Assembly (NCBI GenBank): GCA_043747685.1
Contig: JAYTOR010000032.1
Span: 1 to 19,747, forward strand
Direction of reading: 5' to 3'
DNA length: 19,747 nt
Origin: JANXUF01 sp043747685
GTDB taxonomy: Bacteria; Actinomycetota; Acidimicrobiia; Acidimicrobiales; Ilumatobacteraceae
Shown piece by piece: positions 12,858-19,710 of the stretch. The stretch's first letter is position 1. Every line of letters starts with the position of its first letter. The position numbers and the translations under genes were made by a program. The notes below the pieces were generated by a model. The model worked only from the letters and a program-made list of their open reading frames with translations, was not told the origin of the DNA and made no database searches.

Positions 12858-13913
12858 CTAGCGAACGATGTAGTGCAGCAGTCCGTCGACGCGTTCGACG
12901 TCGGCCTCGCCGAGAAGTCGGAGGTGTTCGAGATGGGCGTAGGTCTCGCTGTCAGCCATTGGACCCTGGGCTCGTGGCGAGAACAGATGCGTCGACATCT
13001 CCATCACCGAAGCCGGTCGGCCAAGTGCGTAGGAGGCATCCCGAAGTACGCCGAGCCGCTCGACATGGTGCCGTTTGATCGCTTCTGCACGCCCGGCGAT
13101 GTCGCTGAAGACGTCGCCATGTGCCGGCAGCACGACGGTCGTCTGATCGCCGTAGGTGGCAACCTTGTCGAGCGAATCGAAGAACTCCTTGAGTGGGTCG
13201 GCAGGCCCGCGGGTGTCGCCGATATGCGGGGTGATCGTCGGCAGTACATGATCGCCGCTGAACATCACGCCGTGCTCCGGATCGAACAGGCACAGGCAGT
13301 CGGCCGTATGTCCAGGCGTGTGGATCGCGACCCAATCGCGGCGGGCGAGGGAAATGACATCTGCCTCATCGAGGCGCTCGGTCGGGCGCATGAACATCGG
13401 GCTGTGCGCCATCGTGCGCATCTCCAACATCCGCTCGGCAGGTGGCGCAGGGCTCTCGCCGCCCCACGGCGTCGCCGCGCCGGCCCACGTTCCCTCGGAA
13501 TCAGGCTCAGGGAAGCGGTCCTCGATGTCGCGATCGTCGCCGTCGTCGCTCTGGAGCCAGCGGACGGCGAACTTGCGATGACTGACGATGCGCGCTCCGG
13601 TCTCGGCACGCAGCTGGCTGGCACCGCCGAAATGATCCGGATGGCTGTGGGTGACGATGACCGTGTGGATTCTCGCCAGCGGAATGCCGGCGGCACCCAA
13701 CCGGGTCGTGAGGTTCTTCCACGATTCTGGGCCCGGCAAACCCGGATCGATCAGCGCAAAACCGTTGGCGTCCTCCATCGCGTAACAATTGACGTGGCCG
13801 AGCCCAGGCATGTCGATGACGAGTTGCATCCGCACGACGCCGGGCGCAACCTCGTCGATCTCCTCGCGAGCGGGGAGCTGTTCTTGTTTCGGAGGCCGAA
13901 CGAGTGCCGTCAT
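12858..13913 (-). CDS. MBL-fold metallohydrolase
   Basis: From ATG 13913 the protein has 351 residues. The metal-binding motif is THSHPDH (His89, His91, Asp93, His94), followed by His202 in IHTPGHT, Asp221 in FSGDHVLP and His265 in LPAHGD: a complete dinuclear zinc site. The C-terminal 80 residues look like the winged-helix-like extension of LACTB2/RNase Z-type hydrolases. A further 16 residues are open upstream to 13961, but TACGGT lies 7 nt before ATG 13913, which supports that start. The gene is downstream of orn on the same strand with a 79-bp gap and has its own likely promoter. The substrate is unknown: a thioester or other hydrolase rather than a beta-lactamase. Confidence 0.9.
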   Translation of the reverse strand: MTALVRPPKQEQLPAREEIDEVAPGVVRMQLVIDMPGLGHVNCYAMEDANGFALIDPGLPGPESWKNLTTRLGAAGIPLARIHTVIVTHSHPDHFGGASQLRAETGARIVSHRKFAVRWLQSDDGDDRDIEDRFPEPDSEGTWAGAATPWGGESPAPPAERMLEMRTMAHSPMFMRPTERLDEADVISLARRDWVAIHTPGHTADCLCLFDPEHGVMFSGDHVLPTITPHIGDTRGPADPLKEFFDSLDKVATYGDQTTVVLPAHGDVFSDIAGRAEAIKRHHVERLGVLRDASYALGRPASVMEMSTHLFSPRAQGPMADSETYAHLEHLRLLGEADVERVDGLLHYIVR

Positions 13914-13920
13914 CCGCTCG

Positions 13921-13926
13921 ACCGTA
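13921..13926 (-). promoter_or_regulatory. -10 element TACGGT, leaderless start of the MBL-fold gene
   Basis: On the minus strand TACGGT is followed by 7 nt and the ATG at 13913. No -35 or Shine-Dalgarno stands out. Confidence 0.5.
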
Positions 13927-13992
13927 CCGAACGTCGTCCGGAACGCTCGGGTTGAAGTCACCGGCTGGTTACGGACGAGCCGGGTGCGTTTG

Positions 13993-14547
13993 TCACATCG
14001 GTGCAGGATGGATATTCGGAATGAACGCCCGTTCGCGGTAGTACCTCAACTCTTCGACACTGGCGCGTATGTCATCGAGCGCCCGGTGAGCTCCGGCCTT
14101 GTGGGGTCGCTTGGAGGTGATTTCGGGGTACCAGCGTTTGACGAGTTCCTTGACGCTGGACACGTCGATCGAGCGATAGTGCAACCAGTCCTCGATGTCC
14201 GGTAGGTAGGCGGTGAGGAAGCGGCGGTCCATCCCGATCGAGTTGCCGCAGAGCGGCGTCGACTTGGCCGTCGGCACGAACGACTTGATGAACTCGAGCG
14301 TCGCCTGGCCGGCAGCTTCGAGTGTGATCGTCGATGCGGAGATCGCTGGGAGCAGACCCGAACGGGTGTGCATGTCGAAGACGAACGGGTCCATGATCGC
14401 CAACGCCTCTGCCGATTGATGTACGACGAGATCGGGTCCCTCGGCGACGATCTGCAGCTCGTCATCGGTGACGAGCGTGGCGATCTCGACGATCACGTCC
14501 TTCGCTGGGTCGAGTCCTGTCATTTCGAGGTCCATCCACACGAGCAC
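13993..14547 (-). CDS. orn: Oligoribonuclease
   Basis: DEDDh 3'-5' exoribonuclease that degrades short oligoribonucleotides, including pGpG from cyclic di-GMP turnover. From GTG 14547 it has 184 residues. Exo I is VWMDLEMTGLD with Asp6 and Glu8, Exo II holds Asp107 (GMDRRF), and Exo III is HRALDDI with His154 and Asp158. A TTG at 14571 is open upstream and a second GTG lies at 14541; 14547 is preferred because TATGTT sits 8 nt before it. The gene is divergent from dut. The length and all catalytic residues are as expected. Confidence 0.95.
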   Translation of the reverse strand: MLVWMDLEMTGLDPAKDVIVEIATLVTDDELQIVAEGPDLVVHQSAEALAIMDPFVFDMHTRSGLLPAISASTITLEAAGQATLEFIKSFVPTAKSTPLCGNSIGMDRRFLTAYLPDIEDWLHYRSIDVSSVKELVKRWYPEITSKRPHKAGAHRALDDIRASVEELRYYRERAFIPNIHPAPM

Positions 14548-14555
14548 GGCTGCAC

Positions 14556-14561
14556 AACATA
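14556..14561 (-). promoter_or_regulatory. -10 element TATGTT upstream of orn
   Basis: On the minus strand TATGTT is followed by 8 nt and the GTG at 14547, slightly longer than the 6-7 nt seen at other leaderless starts here. Confidence 0.35.
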
Positions 14562-14733
14562 CGCCCTGCAAAGCCGGAAATGCGCCACCTGGTCCCTGCG
14601 GCTGGCGTGGTTCGGCAGAATTTGCGTTGCGACCGATCGCTCGTAGCGGGCACCAACAATCGCAGTGGATGCGATATCGGGTGCCTGAAGTTCAGCGGTG
14701 TCGCGCCGGGCGACGGTCTTCCGTTGCTGCCGA

Positions 14734-14751
14734 GGTGCAATAGCCTGCACC
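14734..14751. promoter_or_regulatory. Inverted repeat overlapping the dut -10
   Basis: GGTGCA (14734-14739) and TGCACC (14746-14751) flank a 6-nt spacer and overlap the TAGCCT at 14741-14746. A protein bound here would cover the -10. The half-sites are those of the palindrome at 1973-1990 in opposite order. Confidence 0.3.
14741..14746 (+). promoter_or_regulatory. -10 element TAGCCT, leaderless start of dut
   Basis: TAGCCT is followed by 6 nt and the ATG at 14753. Hexamer and spacing are identical to those before serS. Confidence 0.5.
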
Positions 14752-14752
14752 G

Positions 14753-15187
14753 ATGCTCGATATCAGCATCGTCCAGCTCGACCTCGAACTTGCGATTCCG
14801 ACGTATGCGCGGTCTGGTGATGCAGGTGTCGACCTCGTCGCCCGTGTCGGTGCTGCTGTTCAGCCTGGCGGTGGACGGATGCTCGTCCCGACGGGTATCG
14901 CCATCGCCATCCCGGCAGGGTACGCAGCTTTCGTCGTGCCTCGCAGTGGTTTGGCATTGCACCATGGCATCACGGTCGTCAACGCCCCAGGGCTCATCGA
15001 TTGCGCGTACCGGGACGAGATCAAGGTCATCGTGCTCAATACCGATCCCGTGTTGGCGTACCATATCCACCGCGGTGATCGCATCGCCCAACTCGTCATC
15101 CAGCGCGTCGAGGAGATCAATTGGCAGCAGGTCGATTCGTTCGACGACGAGGGGCGCGGCGGAGGCTTCGGCCACAGCGGCCGCTGA
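14753..15187 (+). CDS. dut: Deoxyuridine 5'-triphosphate nucleotidohydrolase
   Basis: Trimeric dUTPase that hydrolyses dUTP to dUMP and pyrophosphate, keeping uracil out of DNA and supplying the thymidylate pathway. It has 144 residues. The five motifs are present: ARSGDAGVDL (motif I), PRSGLA (II), GITVVNAPGLIDCAYRDEI (III, with the catalytic aspartate in GLID), RGDRIAQLVI (IV) and the C-terminal GRGGGFGHSGR (V). The ATG at 14753 gives a family-typical N-terminus. Its 3' end lies 17 bp from the convergent ligase stop. The putative -10 directly before the start implies a leaderless mRNA. Confidence 0.97.
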   Translation: MLDISIVQLDLELAIPTYARSGDAGVDLVARVGAAVQPGGGRMLVPTGIAIAIPAGYAAFVVPRSGLALHHGITVVNAPGLIDCAYRDEIKVIVLNTDPVLAYHIHRGDRIAQLVIQRVEEINWQQVDSFDDEGRGGGFGHSGR

Positions 15188-15204
15188 CATCGCTGACGGG
15201 GCGC

Positions 15205-16119
15205 TTACGGGTTGCTGTCATCTGCGAGACCGAGGAAGGCTGCGTGTCTGACGAGACCGTCGTTCGTCCATTCTGCGATTTCGATACGAGCGCGCAGTTC
15301 CGGCGTGATCCAGGTTGCACCCTTGCGGTATTCGTTCGGAGGAAGCGGGGTGAATGGGCAGTGCTTCGTCGCCAGCGCCGACATCGACGTGAAGAGCGAG
15401 TCGATCGTCAACTGGCTGAAACCGGTGCCGACACCCCCCGCAAATCGGAGCGTGCCATCGGGTTCCACCACGCCGACCAACAGCGCCCCGAACGTCGCCG
15501 AACGCGAACCGCTTCCGGTGGTGAATCCGCCGATGACGACCGTCTCCTTTCGTCGGTTCTTGACCTTGCGCCACGCTTTCGATCGCTTGCCGGGAACGTA
15601 GATCGAGTTGATCCGTTTGGCCATCACGCCTTCGAGCCCGCCGGTCATCGTCGCCTCGAGCAACGTGGCGCCTCCGCCGATGCGATGCGTCGGAACGAGA
15701 AAGTTCGAACCGGCCTCGACAACGCCTTCGAGCAGATTGCGGCGCTGTAGGTAATCCAATCCGATGGTGTCGTGTCCGTCGATGTGCAGGATGTCGAAGG
15801 GGTAGAAGACGGCTTCGGTCTGATGGCGTTGGATCCCTTCGAAACTCGGTCTGGCCTGCTCGTCGAGCACCACCAACTCGCCGTCGAGGATCGCCGCTGC
15901 GGCATTCGTCGACGCCGGCAGACCGCCGATCTCCGGATACTTCGACGTCACGTCGATCCCGTTCGAACTTTGCAGCCGAAGCCGTGCGCCGTTGACAAAG
16001 GCGATCGTCCGGTACCCGTCCCACTTGATCTCGTAGGCCCACTCGTCATCGTCGCTGTCCGGCGGCAACTGGGCGAGGACCGCCTTCATCGGCTCGACAG
16101 GAAAGCTCAGCCCCGGCAT
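15205..16119 (-). CDS. ATP-dependent DNA ligase (LigC / LigD ligase-domain type)
   Basis: A 304-residue DNA ligase with adenylation and OB-fold domains only. Motif I is YEIKWDGYR with the adenylated Lys32, followed by DGELVVLD (motif III), EGVMAKR (motif IV) and WRKVKNRR (motif V). The C-terminal half is the OB-fold of LigD-like enzymes. It lacks the polymerase and 3'-phosphoesterase domains of full LigD and no Ku gene lies here, so a stand-alone repair ligase (LigC-like) is the better call. It starts 6 nt after the M20 peptidase stop, implying one transcript, and converges on dut. Confidence 0.92.
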   Translation of the reverse strand: MPGLSFPVEPMKAVLAQLPPDSDDDEWAYEIKWDGYRTIAFVNGARLRLQSSNGIDVTSKYPEIGGLPASTNAAAAILDGELVVLDEQARPSFEGIQRHQTEAVFYPFDILHIDGHDTIGLDYLQRRNLLEGVVEAGSNFLVPTHRIGGGATLLEATMTGGLEGVMAKRINSIYVPGKRSKAWRKVKNRRKETVVIGGFTTGSGSRSATFGALLVGVVEPDGTLRFAGGVGTGFSQLTIDSLFTSMSALATKHCPFTPLPPNEYRKGATWITPELRARIEIAEWTNDGLVRHAAFLGLADDSNP

Positions 16120-16125
16120 GGCTGT

Positions 16126-17355
16126 TCAGCCGGGGGCGAGATGGCGCAGTGCGACACCGGCGTGCACCGCGATACCGGACCGCATACAGTCCTCGTCGAA
16201 GTACACGCGGTTCGAATGATTCGGCGCCGCCTTGTCCAACGCCACGTCGAGTGGTGTCGCTCCGAGGAACATCATCGCTCCGGGAAGGCGTTGCAGGACG
16301 TAGCTGAAATCCTCGGCACCCATGACCGGATTCGGCAACCGGAATGCATGGTCTGCGCCGAGGAGTCCACCCGCAGTGTCGAGCGCGAAGTCGGCAAAGT
16401 TCGCGTCGTTCTTGGTGACCGGATAGTTGATCCGCAGTTCGACCTCGACCTGCGCATCGTGCGCCGACGCGATCCCCTCGGCAACCCGTCTGACACCGTC
16501 GTGGACCTTCTTGCGCGTGGCCTCGCTGACGGCCCGCATCGTGCCTTCGATCGTCGCCGTTTCCGGAATGACGTTCGTCGTCGTGCCGGCGATGATGCGG
16601 GCGACCGTCACGACGGCCGGATCGAAGACGTCGATTCGGCGCGTCACCATCAACTGCAGCGCTTGGACGATCTCACAGGCGATCGGGATCGGATCGATCG
16701 TCTTCGAAGGATCGGACGCATGACCGCCCTTGCCGGTCACGGTGATCTTCAGTTCGTCGGACGACGCCATGATCGATCCGCCGCGTGTGCTGACGAATCC
16801 GGTCGGCAGTGCACTGGTGGTGTGTAGCGCGAACGCAGCGGTGACCGGTGACGGTGTGCCGTCGGCGAGCGCCGGAACGTCGAGCAGGCCTTCGTTGAGC
16901 ATGTATTCGGCACCGCCGTAGCCCTCCTCCCCGGGTTGGAACATGAACAGCACCCGTCCGGCGATCTCGTCGCGGTGGTTGGCGAGCAGCTTGGCGGCAC
17001 CAACGAGCATGGCGACGTGGGTGTCGTGACCGCAGGCGTGCATCGTGTTGGTGACGGTGCTCGCAAAATCGAGTCCGGTGTCCTCCGGCATCGGCAGTGC
17101 ATCGGTGTCTGCGCGCAACAAGATCGTCGGGCCCGGCTTCGAGCCGGTGAACAGCGCACTGACGCCGCTGGTCTGCTGATGGCGGGTGATCGCCAGGTCG
17201 ACCCCTTCGAGCGATTCCAGCAGTGCGTCGGTCGTGATCGGATTGTGGATGCCGATCTCAGGTCGCTGATGCAACCGGCGGCGCAACGCGACGGCCCCGC
17301 TCAACTGATCCTGAGCTTCGGAGACGAGAGTGTCCAACGATTGATTCGAGGTCAT
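16126..17355 (-). CDS. M20 family amidohydrolase
   Basis: A 409-residue cytoplasmic metal-dependent amidohydrolase of the M20D (hippurate hydrolase / N-acyl-amino-acid deacylase) type. Metal ligands lie in HACGHDTH (Cys108, His110, with His113 close by), and the catalytic glutamates are in PGEEG (Glu143, Glu144). RADTDALPMPE at 81-91 is the conserved segment before the metal site. GKGGHASDP in the middle is the dimerisation lid domain. MGAEDFSYVL and NHSNRVYFDE complete the C-terminal metal site. It heads a pair with the ligase gene. TACCAT lies 5 nt upstream of the ATG. The exact substrate, N-acetyl amino acid or hippurate-like, cannot be read. Confidence 0.93.
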   Translation of the reverse strand: MTSNQSLDTLVSEAQDQLSGAVALRRRLHQRPEIGIHNPITTDALLESLEGVDLAITRHQQTSGVSALFTGSKPGPTILLRADTDALPMPEDTGLDFASTVTNTMHACGHDTHVAMLVGAAKLLANHRDEIAGRVLFMFQPGEEGYGGAEYMLNEGLLDVPALADGTPSPVTAAFALHTTSALPTGFVSTRGGSIMASSDELKITVTGKGGHASDPSKTIDPIPIACEIVQALQLMVTRRIDVFDPAVVTVARIIAGTTTNVIPETATIEGTMRAVSEATRKKVHDGVRRVAEGIASAHDAQVEVELRINYPVTKNDANFADFALDTAGGLLGADHAFRLPNPVMGAEDFSYVLQRLPGAMMFLGATPLDVALDKAAPNHSNRVYFDEDCMRSGIAVHAGVALRHLAPG

Positions 17356-17360
17356 AGCTC

Positions 17361-17366
17361 ATGGTA
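17361..17366 (-). promoter_or_regulatory. Possible -10 element TACCAT upstream of the M20 gene
   Basis: On the minus strand TACCAT is followed by 5 nt and the ATG at 17355, shorter than the 6-7 nt usual here. The same bases include the ATG at 17361 on the other strand, one of two possible starts of the Nudix gene. Confidence 0.3.
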
Positions 17367-17378
17367 GGCACGTTGCTC

Positions 17379-17879
17379 ATGGGATCTGTTGACGAGCTGG
17401 TCGATCACGTCGATGAAGACAACAACGTGATCGAGGTCGTGCCGCGTTCGCGGGTGCGACGGGAGAATCTGTTGCACCGCAGTGTCGGAATCGTGGTGCT
17501 CAACAGTGCAGGGGAAATCCTCATCCATCGACGGGCGGAGGACAAGGATGTCTGGCCGGGGCAGTGGGACATGGCGGCCGGCGGGGTCGTGGCGTCTGGC
17601 GAGAGCTACGAGGATGCTGCGAGCCGTGAGTTGTCGGAGGAGGTCGGCATCTCCGGAGTACCGCTCGTGTACGTGCGTGACGGCCGCTTCGCCGACGACC
17701 GGGTCAACGCGATCGTCCGCTTCTTCCTGGCGAGGTGGGACGGGCCGGTACATTTCGACGACGGCGAGGTCGTCGAGGCGATGTGGGTCACCGTCGAAGA
17801 GCTCCGTGCCAGACTCGGCCGCGACACCTTCGTTCCGGACAGCCGGACCGTCGCCAGCCAGTTTCTCGACGGCCTATAG
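17379..17879 (+). CDS. Nudix hydrolase (YfcD-like)
   Basis: A 166-residue Nudix protein from ATG 17379. The Nudix box G-x5-E-x7-RE-L-S-EE-x-G-I is complete at 69-91 (Gly69, Glu75, Arg83, Glu84, Glu87, Glu88). The N-terminus DELVDHVDEDNNVIEVVPRSRVRRENLLHR is typical of the IPP-isomerase-like YfcD group, which are housecleaning pyrophosphatases of unknown main substrate. An in-frame ATG at 17361 would add six residues and start 5 bp from the divergent M20 start codon; the family N-terminus favours 17379. No clear Shine-Dalgarno is visible, only a weak GGTAGG. Confidence 0.92.
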   Translation: MGSVDELVDHVDEDNNVIEVVPRSRVRRENLLHRSVGIVVLNSAGEILIHRRAEDKDVWPGQWDMAAGGVVASGESYEDAASRELSEEVGISGVPLVYVRDGRFADDRVNAIVRFFLARWDGPVHFDDGEVVEAMWVTVEELRARLGRDTFVPDSRTVASQFLDGL

Positions 17880-17883
17880 CGGC

Positions 17884-17916
17884 GAGTTGTAGCAGACGAG
17901 TTGTAGCAGACGAGTT
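17884..17916 (+). repeat. 14-bp tandem repeat after the Nudix gene
   Basis: GAGTTGTAGCAGAC occurs at 17884-17897 and exactly again at 17898-17911, followed by a partial third copy GAGTT. It starts 4 nt after the Nudix stop and lies about 80 bp upstream of the WXG100 gene. A recent slippage duplication is the simplest explanation. Confidence 0.7.
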
Positions 17917-17991
17917 CTTTGGCGATTTCCGATTCGCTCCCGGCCATGCACACATCTGTGGTGCCCTCGGGCGACACGAAAGGAATCCACC

Positions 17992-18261
17992 ATGAGCGGA
18001 ATGTATGGAGCAGACCCAGAACACCTCAGCCAACTCGGCTCGACGTTGCAGCGACAGATCGAAGCGATCGGCCAGGTCACCACGACGGTGTCAGCGGCAC
18101 TGTCCGGCACGACCTGGGTCGGCCCGGCACGGGAGAGGTTCGAGAGGGACTGGAACGGCACGTTCAAATCTGCGCTCAGCAGGCTCAACGAGGCTTTCGA
18201 GGCAGCAGGAACCGATTGTGCCAACCGTTCCCAGGAGTTGGCGCGGGTCATGGGCAGCTGA
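17992..18261 (+). CDS. WXG100 family (ESAT-6-like) protein
   Basis: An 89-residue, mostly helical protein with the size and hairpin layout of WXG100 secretion substrates. The motif is WVG at 42-44 between two amphipathic helices (about 8-38 and 46-85). Such proteins are usually exported by a type VII (ESX) system, but no ESX component is encoded in this window and there is no partner WXG100 gene beside it. AAAGGAA lies 9 nt upstream of the ATG, so unlike many neighbours this gene has a normal leader. It is single, between Nudix and the thiamine-binding operon. A non-secreted orphan member is possible. Confidence 0.82.
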   Translation: MSGMYGADPEHLSQLGSTLQRQIEAIGQVTTTVSAALSGTTWVGPARERFERDWNGTFKSALSRLNEAFEAAGTDCANRSQELARVMGS

Positions 18262-18309
18262 TCGTCACCTCAGCGCGACTTTTATCCGATGTCCCCACCC
18301 AAGCAGCAG

Positions 18310-18335
18310 CGGCCGGACAGGTGACTGCCCGGCCG
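18310..18335 (+). terminator. GC-rich hairpin after the WXG100 gene
   Basis: CGGCCGG (18310-18316) pairs with CCGGCCG (18329-18335) across a 12-nt loop. There is no U-tract. It lies between the WXG100 stop and the -10 of the next operon and may end the WXG100 transcript. Confidence 0.35.
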
Positions 18336-18345
18336 TTGCGCGGCC

Positions 18346-18351
18346 TACCAT
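18346..18351 (+). promoter_or_regulatory. -10 element TACCAT, leaderless start of the thiamine-binding operon
   Basis: TACCAT is followed by 7 nt and the ATG at 18359. It matches the start geometry at several other genes and supports that start. Confidence 0.5.
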
Positions 18352-18358
18352 CTCGTTG

Positions 18359-18601
18359 ATGCAGCACGTACGGATCGAGTTCACGATCGAGCCCTTCGTC
18401 GACGCCCATCCCGGCGCGCACGTCCTCGCTGCGTGGAACGTGGTCGAGTCGGCGGGTTTCGAGTTGGTCAACGGCCCGTTCAGCTCTGTCGTCGTCGTTG
18501 AAAGCGAGGGCGCAGAGGACCTCGTCGCCGAGCTACTCAGGCAATCGTTGGCCGCAGGTGCCAGCCGGGTCGCAGTACAGGTCGAACGGATCGAGCCGTG
18601 A
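18359..18601 (+). CDS. Thiamine-binding protein family (MTH1187/YkoF-like)
   Basis: An 80-residue protein starting VRIEFTIEPFVDAHPGAHVLAAWNVVESAGFELVNGPF, which resembles the small ferredoxin-like thiamine-binding fold (MTH1187/YkoF, DUF77). Members bind thiamine or hydroxymethylpyrimidine, often as multimers. The frame is open further upstream to 18005, but that part overlaps the WXG100 gene and is not coding. Its stop overlaps the HTH gene start by 4 nt (GTGA). It is the first gene of a three-gene overlapping operon, which suggests a shared role in sensing or salvaging a thiamine-related compound. The ligand is inferred from the family. Confidence 0.75.
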   Translation: MQHVRIEFTIEPFVDAHPGAHVLAAWNVVESAGFELVNGPFSSVVVVESEGAEDLVAELLRQSLAAGASRVAVQVERIEP

Positions 18602-18960
18602 GCGCGCAGACGCATCCACTGATCGTCGCCGTCAAGCCGATGGTCGAAGCGCTCGGCGCCTCGCTGGTCGAACCTGCCGATGTCGAGCCGTCGGATGTGC
18701 TACTCGAATGGGATGGTGTGGTGGTTGCCGCTGTACGGCTGCCGGTGCTGCACGGCGCACTCGACCGTCTCATCGAGAGCGTCGAGCGAGATCTCGGTGG
18801 CCGCCTTGCAGACCTCAATCGCGAGGATCAGCAATTGGCGATCCGCCGTCTCGACGAGCGCGGCGCGTTCATTCTGCGCCGGGCAGTCGAAGACGTGGCC
18901 GACGTGATGGGCGTCTCGCGAACGACGCTCTACAACCACCTCAATGCGCTGCATCGATGA
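18598..18960 (+). CDS. Small helix-turn-helix regulator
   Basis: A 120-residue protein from a GTG that overlaps the thiamine-binding stop. A helix-turn-helix lies at the extreme C-terminus, about 95-117 (AVEDVADVMGVSRTTLYNHLNAL), resembling the DauR/YheO-type HTH. Unlike those proteins it has no PAS-like domain of full size. The N-terminal 80 residues are mixed alpha/beta and may bind a ligand or form a dimer. Its stop overlaps the HAD gene start (ATGA). Co-translation with a thiamine-binding protein and a phosphatase suggests it regulates that local function. I do not recognise a named orthologue. Confidence 0.78.
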   Translation: MSAQTHPLIVAVKPMVEALGASLVEPADVEPSDVLLEWDGVVVAAVRLPVLHGALDRLIESVERDLGGRLADLNREDQQLAIRRLDERGAFILRRAVEDVADVMGVSRTTLYNHLNALHR

Positions 18961-19700
18961 GTCCTACCGACGGTCCGGGCCAGATGATCGAAGTCATCGG
19001 GCTCGACGCCGACGACACGTTGTGGCATTGTGAGGACGGATTCGAACGGGCGATCGACGAGTTCGTCGACCTGCTGCTGCCGAACGCAGAAGGTTTCGAC
19101 CGCGAAGCCGTGCGAGCTGCACTGGAGCGCACGGAGCGGGCGAACCTCCCGCTGCTCGGCTATGGAGTCAAGGCGTTCACGATCGCCATGGTCGAAGCGG
19201 CTGTGATGCTCGCAGGGGAGCGGCTGTCGCCGCTGGCCGTCGAACAGGTCGTGCAGATCGGCAAGCGGCTTTTCGCCGAGCCGGTGATCCTGATCGAAGG
19301 TGTCAGTGACGTCGTGCCGCTGCTCGCTCAGGACTATCGGCTGGTGATGGTCACCAAAGGCGACCTGCTGCACCAGGAACGCAAGATCGTCGACTCGGGT
19401 CTGGCGGCACACTTCGACGCCATCGAGGTGATCAGCGAAAAGGACGTGCCGACCTATCGGCGGGTGCTGCGCGAGTTGCGAATCGACCCAGCGAGTTTCG
19501 TGATGGTCGGAAATTCGGTGCGCTCCGACGTTCTTCCGGTGCTCGCTCTCGGCGCCAGCGCCGTCCACATTCCCTATGAGATCGTGTGGTCCCACGAGAT
19601 CGCGATGCACGACGGCTCGGTCCCGGAACTCGCCTCGATCCGTGAACTCCCCGGTTGGCTCGCAACCCGTCGTGGCGTCGGTCGCTCGGCGCACTGTTAG
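18957..19700 (+). CDS. HAD superfamily hydrolase
   Basis: A 247-residue HAD phosphatase. Motif I is GLDADDTLW with nucleophile Asp17 and acid Asp19, motif II is MVTKGD, a lysine lies in the QERK stretch, and motif IV is VGNSVRSDV with its metal aspartate. The helical cap between motifs I and II places it in subfamily I. The ATG overlaps the HTH gene stop (ATGA). A second in-frame ATG nine codons in (18984) gives the more usual short N-terminus. The partners suggest a phosphate ester of a thiamine-related compound as substrate, but that is only inference; many HADs are promiscuous. Confidence 0.93.
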   Translation: MSPTDGPGQMIEVIGLDADDTLWHCEDGFERAIDEFVDLLLPNAEGFDREAVRAALERTERANLPLLGYGVKAFTIAMVEAAVMLAGERLSPLAVEQVVQIGKRLFAEPVILIEGVSDVVPLLAQDYRLVMVTKGDLLHQERKIVDSGLAAHFDAIEVISEKDVPTYRRVLRELRIDPASFVMVGNSVRSDVLPVLALGASAVHIPYEIVWSHEIAMHDGSVPELASIRELPGWLATRRGVGRSAHC

Positions 19701-19710
19701 AGCTTTCGTA

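Noticed and set aside
12858..13913. Metallo-beta-lactamase resistance gene
   Set aside because: The fold is shared by many hydrolases; the C-terminal extension fits LACTB2-like enzymes better.
12339..13955. Plus-strand ORF of 538 codons over the MBL gene
   Set aside because: Arg-rich shadow of two real genes in other frames; no domain.
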